From Acidobacteriota bacterium (GTDB lineage: Bacteria > Acidobacteriota > Terriglobia > UBA7540): DNA of 10,333 bases. Under the pieces are notes generated by a model. The model saw only the letters and a program-made list of their open reading frames with translations, made no database searches and was not told the DNA's origin. The number at the start of each line of letters is the position of its first letter. The first letter of the stretch is position 1. A program made the position numbers and the translations under genes. This document shows positions 1-5,761 of this stretch, piece after piece. The DNA lies in NCBI GenBank assembly GCA_003165615.1, contig PLWR01000747.1, positions 1,233 to 11,565 of the forward strand. Reading direction: 5' to 3'.

Positions 1-243
1 GAACGCTTGAAAGTTCCACTGTCCTGGGTCTTCGAGAAAACGCGGGCGCGTTGCAGAAATCAGATTCCGTGCTTGCGAATCGGGCGGTACGTTCGGTTTG
101 ATTGGAGGGCAGTGGTAACATGGCTCAGATCTGGGCGGATAGATGCAGGGGGGACAGATCTTCAAGAAAGGGCGAAGCTGGTCCCTGAGGTATCGCATGC
201 CGATTCTGGAAAACGGCGAGATCGTGCAGAAGCAGGTCTGTAA
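1..243 (+). CDS. Excisionase-type helix-turn-helix protein, 5' truncated by the window edge
   Basis: The frame is open from base 1 and the gene very probably begins upstream. The visible N-terminal part (LKVPLSWVFEKTR, then IPCLRIGRYVRF) has the pattern of the small MerR/excisionase-like helix-turn-helix family (HTH_17): a 'lkVp.swvye.tr' recognition helix followed by an 'iP.iklGkyvRF' wing. Such proteins usually lie directly upstream of tyrosine integrases and control excision or integrase expression, and a damaged integrase follows here. The last 30 or so residues, rich in charged residues, overlap the integrase start by about 100 bases and look unlike the family, so the original stop may have been lost. 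The DNA-binding fold is a family-pattern call; the excisionase role is inferred from position. Confidence 0.6.
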   Translation, partial: ERLKVPLSWVFEKTRARCRNQIPCLRIGRYVRFDWRAVVTWLRSGRIDAGGTDLQERAKLVPEVSHADSGKRRDRAEAGL

Positions 244-598
244 GTGCCTTGCGCCGCTCGACAAGAAGTACAAGTCGAAGCGCGCCGTTGCCCCGCTCGC
301 GTTGAAGTTTCTTCCGCCAGTCAACGCCGGAACTCTCCGCGCTGAAAGTACACAACTGGTGATGGATTTTGTCGAGAGCGTGTATTTCCCACACGCCAAA
401 GAGAAAAAACGTCCGTCAACGTACAAGGGCTACAAGGACACTTTCAAATATCACCTTAACGGGCGCCTTGGTGATATTCGTATGCGGGACTTTCGGACTG
501 TAATCGGGAAAAAGCTGCTCGCGGACATCTCGGCCGAAACCGAGCTTCCACATGAATCACTCAGGAGCGTCAAATCTTTTCTCTCAGGGGTTTTCAAA
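143..598 (+). pseudogene. Tyrosine-type integrase, N-terminal fragment
   Basis: The first 152 codons read as the N-terminal and core-binding (SAM-like) part of a phage/island integrase. Visible parts are an arm-binding-like start (GGQIFKKGRSWSLRYR), a QVCKCLAPLD segment, and the core-binding region with RPSTYKGYKDTFKYHL, LGDIRMRDFRTV and VKSFLSGVFK. The catalytic domain, with its R...HxxR...Y residues, is absent: homology stops after VFK near nt 598 and the frame continues into unrelated sequence. A TAG immediately before ATG 143 fixes the start. Full-length relatives are usually near 400 residues, so this copy cannot recombine DNA. The sequence style resembles integrases I associate with Acidobacteriota, but that is recollection rather than a search. 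Confidence 0.75.
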
Positions 599-952
599 CT
601 CAATGCGCCCATTCCGATTCCACGTTCCGTCCTGCGCCAGGGTTTCGTTGAAGCCGGGCAGGAATGGATGTGGGGGAATTGGGGCGTGCGCTGGCCGATC
701 CGGCGCGTCACCTTCGCGATCGAGAGCCGTGACACAGGCGGCGTCAAGCCGGTTGCCGTGTTCCGCTTCCTCAGCGAGGACTGGTCGCCCTGGATCGCGC
801 TTCTGCGCATGCGCGAGCGCTGGCCGGAGTTGCGGTTCGGGATGAGAGGGGGGTATTTGCAGATGGGGATGAGCGAGGAGGTGGGTTCTGGTAATGCGGC
901 GCTCATCACGGTCTCTCGATGGTGCTGGTGCTGCTGCTGGTGGTCGTCGTGA
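599..952 (+). pseudogene. Api92-like (ferredoxin-like domain) gene remnant fused in frame to the integrase stub
   Basis: The integrase frame runs on without a stop for 117 codons of different character. The segment with EWMWGNWGVRW, then SEDWSPWIALLRMRERWPEL and RFGM, has the spacing of the Api92-like ferredoxin-like domain, in which a W-x(3)-NWG-x-(K/R)W motif precedes a strand and a 'P...wl..l...yP.l.f' helix. Such proteins of unknown role occur on phages, plasmids and islands. The part here has no start of its own, ends in a low-complexity cysteine/tryptophan-rich run (from 919 the DNA is a GGTGCTGCTGGT-like repeat), and is likely a deletion-joined fragment. Whether the fused 269-codon frame is translated is unknown. 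The domain call rests on my memory of the motif. Confidence 0.45.
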
Positions 953-1055
953 TGGTGGTCATCGACGGCGGAGCGCGGCGTGAGGCTGGCGGACGCTTTT
1001 TTTCATCAGGAATTGTGACGGCAGGCCCGGACTGGCGATCATATATTTTATGTGA
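953..1055. other. Non-coding spacer between the mobile-element scar and the abiE promoter
   Basis: I see no convincing gene here. A 59-codon frame starting at 919 gives a very hydrophobic peptide, but it runs through the abiE promoter and operator to a stop at 1096 and looks accidental. A run of seven T at about 1000 has only a weak imperfect stem before it, so I do not call a terminator. The 3' part turns AT-rich just before the first inverted repeat. Confidence 0.5.
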
Positions 1056-1082
1056 CAAAACCCCCTTAGAGAGTGGGTTTTG
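1056..1082. promoter_or_regulatory. Inverted repeat 1, probable AbiEi operator
   Basis: A 27-bp inverted repeat with arms CAAAACCCCC and GTGGGTTTTG (one mismatch in ten) and a 7-bp centre. It lies just upstream of the -35 box and nearly repeats the perfect copy at 1130-1156. Centre-to-centre distance is 74 bp, close to seven helical turns, so two bound antitoxin units would face the same side of the DNA. Studied AbiEi antitoxins repress their own operon by binding inverted repeats in the promoter; assignment here is by analogy. Confidence 0.75.
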
Positions 1083-1094
1083 TGCAAATAAATA

Positions 1095-1123
1095 TTGACA
1101 GGGGCGCGCAAGTTTGATATTTT
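1095..1123 (+). promoter_or_regulatory. abiE promoter, sigma70 type
   Basis: A consensus -35 TTGACA (1095-1100) is followed by a 17-bp spacer and a -10-like TATTTT (1118-1123). The predicted start of transcription falls around 1130, at the beginning of inverted repeat 2, so a repressor bound there would block initiation. No other gene is close enough downstream, and the elements are in the right orientation for abiEi. Confidence 0.7.
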
Positions 1124-1129
1124 ATTCAT

Positions 1130-1156
1130 CAAAACCCCCTTTGTGAGGGGGTTTTG
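1130..1156. promoter_or_regulatory. Inverted repeat 2, probable AbiEi operator
   Basis: A perfect 11-bp inverted repeat (CAAAACCCCCT / AGGGGGTTTTG) with a 5-bp centre, 27 bp in total, covering the predicted transcription start. In mRNA it could also fold into a strong 5' hairpin that ends two bases before the ribosome binding site (GAGGAAG, 1158-1164), adding a possible translational effect. It matches the copy at 1056-1082 in length and arm sequence. Confidence 0.8.
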
Positions 1157-1170
1157 CGAGGAAGAATATC

Positions 1171-2034
1171 ATGGACTCCACCGTCCGGACCTTAGGACCG
1201 CAGGAAAGCCGGGTTGTGCTTGCCCTTGCCGAACAGAAACGGCGTGAGGTGGGCCGGCCGGAGATTATCAAACTGCTGGGCGTCAGCGCCAAGGCGGCGG
1301 ACAACGTGATTGAATCCCTGCGCCGGAAAGGCTGGCTGGAGCGGGCGAGCTGGGGCGAATATCTCGTCATCCCGCCCGACGAGGGACCCGATGCGATGGG
1401 TGAAACCAATCTGCTCGCGCTCGCGAGCCGTATCGCCGATCCCTACTATATCGGATACGGCAGCGCGGCTGGGCATTACGGGCTGACGACGCAACAACGC
1501 CGGGTGATCTTCGTTGTGACGCCGGTGCACCTACGGGGCAGGCGGGTGGGGGAGGGACGGGTGCGGGTCGTGAATCCCAAGCCTGCCAAATTCTTCGGAT
1601 TCGGCCCTGTCGACGTATTCGGTTACAAGGTCATGATGTCCGACCGCGAAAAGACGGCGATCGACTGCATCGACCGCCCGGCGCTGGCAGGTGGCGTGGG
1701 AGAAGCCGCCTCCATCCTGGCAACGGCGAGCGGCCGTTTCGATTGGCCGAAGGCGGCAGATTACCTCGAACGGATCGATTCGACGGCTCTGGTCCGCCGG
1801 TTCGGCTGGGTGATGGATCACGTTAGGGCAGACATGCCCGCCGATATTCACGAACGGTTGCTCCGGCTCGCGGCGCGCGGCCCCCGGACATGGATGGGAC
1901 CCAATCCCGCGCGCAAGGCGCAGGGCGCCATCGGCTATGACAAGACGTGGAATCTGTTCGTGAACGTGTCGGGCGAAGAGCTGCGCGAGAGCGCCGGGCT
2001 CGGCCGGCGAAAAGCGCTGAAGAAGGACGGGTAG
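1171..2034 (+). CDS. abiEi: Type IV toxin-antitoxin antitoxin AbiEi
   Basis: A 287-residue protein starting at ATG 1171 behind a good ribosome binding site (GAGGAAG, 1158-1164). Residues about 10-68 form a winged helix-turn-helix (RPEIIKLLGVS, then ADNVIESLRRKGWLERAS and GEYLVIPP), as in the AbiEi antitoxin N-terminal domain. The larger C-terminal part carries family-typical segments such as DPYYIGYGSAAGHYGLT, VFGYKVMMSDREKTAIDC and RFGWVMDH. AbiEi proteins repress the operon through the N-domain and counter the AbiEii nucleotidyltransferase without a stable protein complex (type IV). The toxin gene starts two bases after its stop, so the genes are translationally coupled. Length and both domains look complete. 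I am confident of the family from sequence pattern and neighbour. Confidence 0.9.
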   Translation: MDSTVRTLGPQESRVVLALAEQKRREVGRPEIIKLLGVSAKAADNVIESLRRKGWLERASWGEYLVIPPDEGPDAMGETNLLALASRIADPYYIGYGSAAGHYGLTTQQRRVIFVVTPVHLRGRRVGEGRVRVVNPKPAKFFGFGPVDVFGYKVMMSDREKTAIDCIDRPALAGGVGEAASILATASGRFDWPKAADYLERIDSTALVRRFGWVMDHVRADMPADIHERLLRLAARGPRTWMGPNPARKAQGAIGYDKTWNLFVNVSGEELRESAGLGRRKALKKDG

Positions 2035-2036
2035 GC

Positions 2037-2939
2037 ATGCTCAGACTACCTGAGGTGCGGCGTTACTCCACTCAATCCGGTCTTCGCGATATGATGATCG
2101 CGGAAAAAGAAATCGTCCTGACCTTTCTGCTTCAGCTTCTCTCTGAGCGCGGCATTCTTGACCGGCTGGCCTTCAAGGGCGGCACCTGCCTGCGGAAAAT
2201 GTTCATCGGAAGCCAGGGGCGGTTTTCAACTGATCTCGATTTCACCGCGCTTGAGGAGCACGATCACGAGGATGTGATCCTCGCCATGATGGGAGCCTTC
2301 GAGAAGGAATTCCATGGGATCAGGTTCCATATTCCTGACAACAGCTATTACGAGACCTTGGACGGTCAATCATGGGGCGTGAATCCGACGTATTCGCATG
2401 AATGGAATGGGGCAGGCGACAGCGAAATTAGACTTCAGATCAGCCGGCGCGAGACGCCAACGTTAGCGCCGGAGCGTCGGCCACAATGCGAACAGAGTTA
2501 TTTCAGACTCTTGCCTTTCGGTCCCGCCGAAATCACCTGCCTGGCACTGCCCGAAATCCTGGCTGAAAAAATACGCGCCTGTTATCAGCGCAACAAGGCG
2601 CGCGACATCTATGATCTGGGCTTCTATGCGACGCGACCGCTGGATCAACCGCTGATCCGCCGGCTCGTAGTGCTGAAGCTCTGGCAGGCAGGCGACAAAT
2701 TCGATCCTGATCGCCTCATGAGGAAATTCAAGGAAGGCATAGAATTCGATTGGGACGACCTACGCGACCTCGTGCGACGTACCGAAGAGATTAACCGCGA
2801 GAAAATCTGCGTCGCTTGCGCCGGAGGGTTCGGGTTTCTGGCTGAGCTGAGCCCCGAGGAACGGGCGCTCGCCAACGACTATCATCAGCGCGAGCAAGGG
2901 CTGTGGGACAGGTTGCGTACCGAGCTTGGAAGTAGCTAA
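2037..2939 (+). CDS. abiEii: Type IV toxin-antitoxin toxin AbiEii, nucleotidyltransferase
   Basis: A 300-residue protein. I chose ATG 2037, two bases after the abiEi stop and behind GAAGGACGGG, over a start 30 codons upstream that would lie inside abiEi. The nucleotidyltransferase signature is clear: FKGGT at residues 47-50 followed by FSTDLDF with the metal-binding D66-x-D68. The family's C-terminal motif (LPEILAEKIRACYQRNKARDIYDL region, residues 171-194) carries the expected K178, R189-D190 and D193. AbiEii toxins transfer nucleotides, for some family members to tRNA acceptor ends, and stop growth; in phage infection this gives abortive defence. All visible catalytic residues are present, so the toxin should be active and needs its antitoxin. 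Nothing suggests truncation. Confidence 0.92.
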   Translation: MLRLPEVRRYSTQSGLRDMMIAEKEIVLTFLLQLLSERGILDRLAFKGGTCLRKMFIGSQGRFSTDLDFTALEEHDHEDVILAMMGAFEKEFHGIRFHIPDNSYYETLDGQSWGVNPTYSHEWNGAGDSEIRLQISRRETPTLAPERRPQCEQSYFRLLPFGPAEITCLALPEILAEKIRACYQRNKARDIYDLGFYATRPLDQPLIRRLVVLKLWQAGDKFDPDRLMRKFKEGIEFDWDDLRDLVRRTEEINREKICVACAGGFGFLAELSPEERALANDYHQREQGLWDRLRTELGSS

Positions 2940-3085
2940 CGGAATATAGAAGACCTCGCCGAGAATTCGTTTCCCGGAGCAGCTGAGCAGCAAACGCCCC
3001 GGCGAAAACTCGTTATAGGATATCTCGTTGAACCGTGCCCACTTGGTATCAGAGAGAGCAAGGCCGGGTGCGAGGCGCGTGAACG

Positions 3086-3646
3086 ATGAGCGATGACGAA
3101 ACCGCAATCACTCTCGAAGAAATCTATCCGACTACTTTGAAATACCAGCCACACCGTGACAAGCACTGGCGAGTTATAGAGATCGAATCCGATTACATTC
3201 AGCGCATGCAATCCGGGCCTCTCTCAAACTGGCCAAAGGAGCCGCTGAAAGAGTGGATGTATCGACACGCACACCATATGGAAGACTACGCTTTTCTCGG
3301 TTTTGAAAGGTTCCGCTTTGAGTCAGAAGTATGGGAGGTGGGGCAGATTCCTGGGCGAGAAGCGTTTAGGGACGAGGGGTTCTGCGACGACTTTCAGAAT
3401 GTCGAGACGCGCGCTGCTTTAAACAAGGATGACTGGCTCGCTCACTATATGCTGAGGGAAGGTACGTGGAATACGCCCATCGTGTTTTTGGACAATCGTG
3501 GTGTTGACGGATCTCTGCAAGAGATGCGGCTAAAGTCGCCCTATCATTTGCTCGAAGGTCACCGTCGGCTGTCGTTTCTTCAGGGGCTAAAGCGGCTGCA
3601 CAAAGCCCGCCCTGAGCATTCTCTCTGGATCGTCCGCTTGCCATAA
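3086..3646 (+). CDS. Unknown protein with ParB-like LEGHRRL motif
   Basis: 186 residues with no signal peptide or membrane segment. Near the C-terminus (residues 128-168) the order is TPIVFLDN, then SPYHLLEGHRRLSFLQGL. This recalls the ParB/sulfiredoxin-like fold, in which a 'P.v.l.d...' strand precedes a '(L/I)-x-G-H-x-R-L' nucleotide-binding motif. The first 120 residues, rich in W, E and H, are unfamiliar. A partition role is unlikely without a ParA partner or a helix-turn-helix. The gene stands alone between abiE and the nuclease operon, 146 bp after abiEii and 66 bp before the next gene. The start is uncertain because only a weak purine run (GCGAGG) lies upstream of ATG 3086. The gene is real by length and codon pattern; any link to defence is inferred from position. 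Confidence 0.7.
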   Translation: MSDDETAITLEEIYPTTLKYQPHRDKHWRVIEIESDYIQRMQSGPLSNWPKEPLKEWMYRHAHHMEDYAFLGFERFRFESEVWEVGQIPGREAFRDEGFCDDFQNVETRAALNKDDWLAHYMLREGTWNTPIVFLDNRGVDGSLQEMRLKSPYHLLEGHRRLSFLQGLKRLHKARPEHSLWIVRLP

Positions 3647-3669
3647 AAACAATCCTTAGCCATTCTGTT

Positions 3670-3702
3670 TTAGAGTGTGATAACGTCTTTATAACACTCT
3701 AA
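3670..3702 (+). promoter_or_regulatory. Inverted repeat and probable promoter of the nuclease-SIR2-HerA operon
   Basis: Nine-bp perfect arms TTAGAGTGT (3670-3678) and ACACTCTAA (3694-3702) are separated by 15 bp. The right arm contains part of a good -10-like TATAAC (3690-3695) and runs straight into the ribosome binding site AAGGAG (3701-3706). No clear -35 box is visible. The layout fits an operator for a dimeric regulator that covers the -10 and start region, or an activator-dependent promoter. A hairpin in the mRNA could alternatively mask the binding site. I see no regulator gene in the operon that would obviously bind it. Confidence 0.45.
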
Positions 3703-3712
3703 GGAGTCGTCG

Positions 3713-4135
3713 ATGATGAACGTTAACATCACAGGCCTCGACAAACTCCAGCGTGACCTCAAGGATGCGCAGCGTGCGTTTGAATCCCTCGAAGGGACCA
3801 TCGCCACCTTGAAGTTCAACCCCGACGATCCCCAAAGCGTCCAAGAGGCCATCCGGCAAATGGAAGCTGCCGTTGATAGCAAGACTGCCGCCTATCGCGG
3901 CAATGCCCTCGTCTCAAAGTTAGCCGAAGGGTTGAAAGGCAAGTATCGCGAAAAGATTCTCGAACGTGCCAACCGGTCGCAAAGGGCGGAAGCGATGACC
4001 TTAGCAATCTTCAGCCTCTACTATGGGACAATAACAGGAAGAAAGGCGATACCTATCCCTGAAATAGCACGGAACACCGCCACAACCCTCCATCTTCACG
4101 ACGGCTATGCTCGCCGCGGTCACCCGCATTTATGA
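3713..4135 (+). CDS. Small unknown protein heading the nuclease-SIR2-HerA operon; 3' end doubtful
   Basis: The frame opens at ATGATG (3713/3716) behind an excellent AAGGAG at 3701. Residues 1-90 look genuine: a short strand-like start (NVNITGLDKLQRDL), a probable coiled-coil helix, an acidic turn (FNPDDPQSVQEAI) and a lysine-rich helix (GLKGKYREKILERA). I do not recognise a functional family. From about residue 90 (nt 3980) the composition changes to hydrophobic and odd (MTLAIFSLYYG, then a histidine-rich tail), while neighbouring frames offer more ordinary protein, so the last 45 codons may not be native. It may be a regulator or accessory subunit, since it is first in the operon, but nothing in the sequence proves this. 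Confidence 0.55.
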   Translation: MMNVNITGLDKLQRDLKDAQRAFESLEGTIATLKFNPDDPQSVQEAIRQMEAAVDSKTAAYRGNALVSKLAEGLKGKYREKILERANRSQRAEAMTLAIFSLYYGTITGRKAIPIPEIARNTATTLHLHDGYARRGHPHL

Positions 4136-4253
4136 TTTCCGCAACACGCGCGTGGCCCTCCAGGAGAAAGAAGTCACCGACGCGAAAGAGGCCAAGAAAA
4201 ACGTCGTCGGTTGGATTACGGGCCTCAAGGCCTTAACGGAGGCACTCGCATGA
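4107..4253 (+). pseudogene. Small unknown gene, probably the intact 3' part of a frame-disrupted gene
   Basis: This 48-codon frame (MLAAVTRIYDFRNTR, then a helical VTDAKEAKKNVVGWITGL, ending KALTEALA) has strong G/C third positions like a real gene, and its TGA overlaps the ATG of the nuclease as ATGA. It has no ribosome binding site at ATG 4107, and the frame is closed by a TAG at 4065. Upstream, plausible coding sequence appears first in a second frame (LSNLQPLLWDNN and on, about 4000-4055) and then in a third (EIARNTATTL, about 4061-4090). Single-base changes in short C runs would join all three into one protein of about 85 residues starting at ATG 3995. That reconstruction is my inference; a genuine 48-residue gene remains possible. 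Confidence 0.4.
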
Positions 4254-5761
4254 ACGATACCACGGCCATCACTGCGTCAATGCTTTATGACCTCGTGCAT
4301 TGCCCGCACCGCGTATGGATGGATTTGTTTGAAGACCCGACAAAGCGCGACGCAGCAAGTCCATTCGTCCAGCTCCTTTGGGAGCGCGGCACCGCGCACG
4401 AGAATGAGGTTGTCGCGGGAATCAGCGGCACTCTTGTTGATCTCTCTCACTATCATGGCGATGAAAGAGAGCGGCAGACTCTTGCTGCAATGGATCGCGG
4501 TGATGAGCTAATTTACAGCGGACGAATCAGTCATGGTGACTTGCTGGGCGAACCGGATCTGTTGCGGAGGGACGGAACTGGCTATGTCGCTGGTGATATC
4601 AAGTCGGGAGCCGGCGAGGAAGGGGCAACCGACGAGAGCGAAGGGAAGCCGAAAAAGCACTATGCCGTGCAGCTTGCCCTATATACGGACGTTCTAGAAC
4701 GACTGGGGCGCTCACCAGGACGCCGCGCATTCGTTTGGGACATTCACGGCAAGGAAGTTCTGTACGATTTCGAAGTGGAGGCCAGCGCCGGGAAGTCTCA
4801 ACGGCTCTGGGATTACTATCGAGAGTGTCTCGATGAGGCGCGAGCGATTGTCAGCAGGACAAAGAAGACGTTACCTGCCTATGCCTCTGGCATCTGCAAA
4901 AACTGTCTATGGTACACAGCCTGCATTAACAAACTTGAAACCGCCAATGACCTCACTCTTATCCCAGAACTCGGTCGCTCAAAACGAGACGTGATGATCG
5001 ACCGCGTCCACTCTATCCGAGAAATGGCGGATGCCAGCGTGGCCGATTTTATCAATGCTAAGAAGACGATTTTTCCAGGCATCGGCCCCGCGACTCTTGA
5101 GAAGTTCCATGCGCGCGCACAACTTTTAACTACCGGTGGCAAGCCTTATTTACGTGCGCCAGTGGTTATTCCCTCCGCCGCGCGCGAGTTGTTCTTCGAT
5201 ATTGAAGTCGATCCGATGCGGGACATCTGCTACCTGCACGGCTTCCTCGAACGCCACGCCGGTGAGAATGCCACGGAGCGATTTATATCTTTCTTTACGG
5301 AGGACCCAACCCAGGAGGCTGAGGAACGAGCCTTCGCAGACTCTGTTCGCTACATTACAACTTCTCAGCCTTGCATGGTCTACTATTACTCTAAGTATGA
5401 GCGCACGATTTATAGAATGCTCCGCAAGAAATATCCTCATGTCTGTACCGAAGCGGAGATTGAGGCCATCTTTGACCCAGTAAGGGCAATAGATCTATAT
5501 TTCGATGTTGTTCTGAAAAGTACGGAGTGGCCGACGCGAGATTTCTCGATTAAGACTCTCGCCAAATATCTCGGCTATGCTTGGCACGATCCCCATCCTT
5601 CAGGTGCTGCGTCGATTGAGTGGTTCGATCGGTGGGTCAGGCAACGTGATCCCAGCGTACGGCGGCAGATTCTCGTTTACAACGAAGATGACTGCCGCGC
5701 CGCCCGCGTTTTGCTTGACGCCGTCAGAGGGCTTCCGCTAAAATTTCGAAAGGAGGCTTGA
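4250..5761 (+). CDS. TM0106-type dual nuclease: RecB/Cas4-like PD-(D/E)XK plus DEDD RNase H-like exonuclease
   Basis: 503 residues from ATG 4250, which overlaps the preceding TGA. The N-terminal domain is RecB/Cas4-like: catalytic E101-P-D103, D116-I-K118 and Q141-LAL-Y145. Four cysteines (C18 in HCPHR; C216, C219 and C225 in GICKNCLWYTAC) are placed as in the iron-sulphur cluster of Cas4/AddB nucleases. A helix-hairpin-helix follows (FPGIGPATLEKF, residues 275-286). The C-terminal domain is RNase H-fold/DEDD exonuclease-like: FFDIEVDP (D317, E319), D415 in AIDLYFDV, and YNEDDC (D480, D481). This order is that of predicted RecB-family nucleases of the TM0106/COG2251 type. All active-site residues are present. 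The next gene, for a SIR2 protein, starts on its stop codon, so the nuclease is probably part of that defence module; its substrate is not known. Confidence 0.88.
   Translation: MNDTTAITASMLYDLVHCPHRVWMDLFEDPTKRDAASPFVQLLWERGTAHENEVVAGISGTLVDLSHYHGDERERQTLAAMDRGDELIYSGRISHGDLLGEPDLLRRDGTGYVAGDIKSGAGEEGATDESEGKPKKHYAVQLALYTDVLERLGRSPGRRAFVWDIHGKEVLYDFEVEASAGKSQRLWDYYRECLDEARAIVSRTKKTLPAYASGICKNCLWYTACINKLETANDLTLIPELGRSKRDVMIDRVHSIREMADASVADFINAKKTIFPGIGPATLEKFHARAQLLTTGGKPYLRAPVVIPSAARELFFDIEVDPMRDICYLHGFLERHAGENATERFISFFTEDPTQEAEERAFADSVRYITTSQPCMVYYYSKYERTIYRMLRKKYPHVCTEAEIEAIFDPVRAIDLYFDVVLKSTEWPTRDFSIKTLAKYLGYAWHDPHPSGAASIEWFDRWVRQRDPSVRRQILVYNEDDCRAARVLLDAVRGLPLKFRKEA

Noticed and set aside
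122..147. A stretch resembling a tRNA D-arm (GGCTCAG, then GGATAGATGC).
   Set aside because: It lies inside the excisionase frame at the integrase start, and no anticodon or T arm follows; chance similarity.
1056..1082. Inverted repeat 1 read as an intrinsic terminator.
   Set aside because: The T run is part of the stem arm and is not followed by a U tract. The repeat's near-perfect twin across the promoter fits an operator much better.
919..1098. A 59-codon frame with a very hydrophobic N-terminus (valine/leucine-rich).
   Set aside because: It derives from a GGTGCTGCTGGT-like low-complexity run, has no ribosome binding site, and extends through the abiE operator and the -35 box.
2760..3107. 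A 115-codon minus-strand frame that covers the gap after abiEii.
   Set aside because: Two thirds of it is the antisense of abiEii. The remaining part in the gap shows no recognisable motif or start signals.
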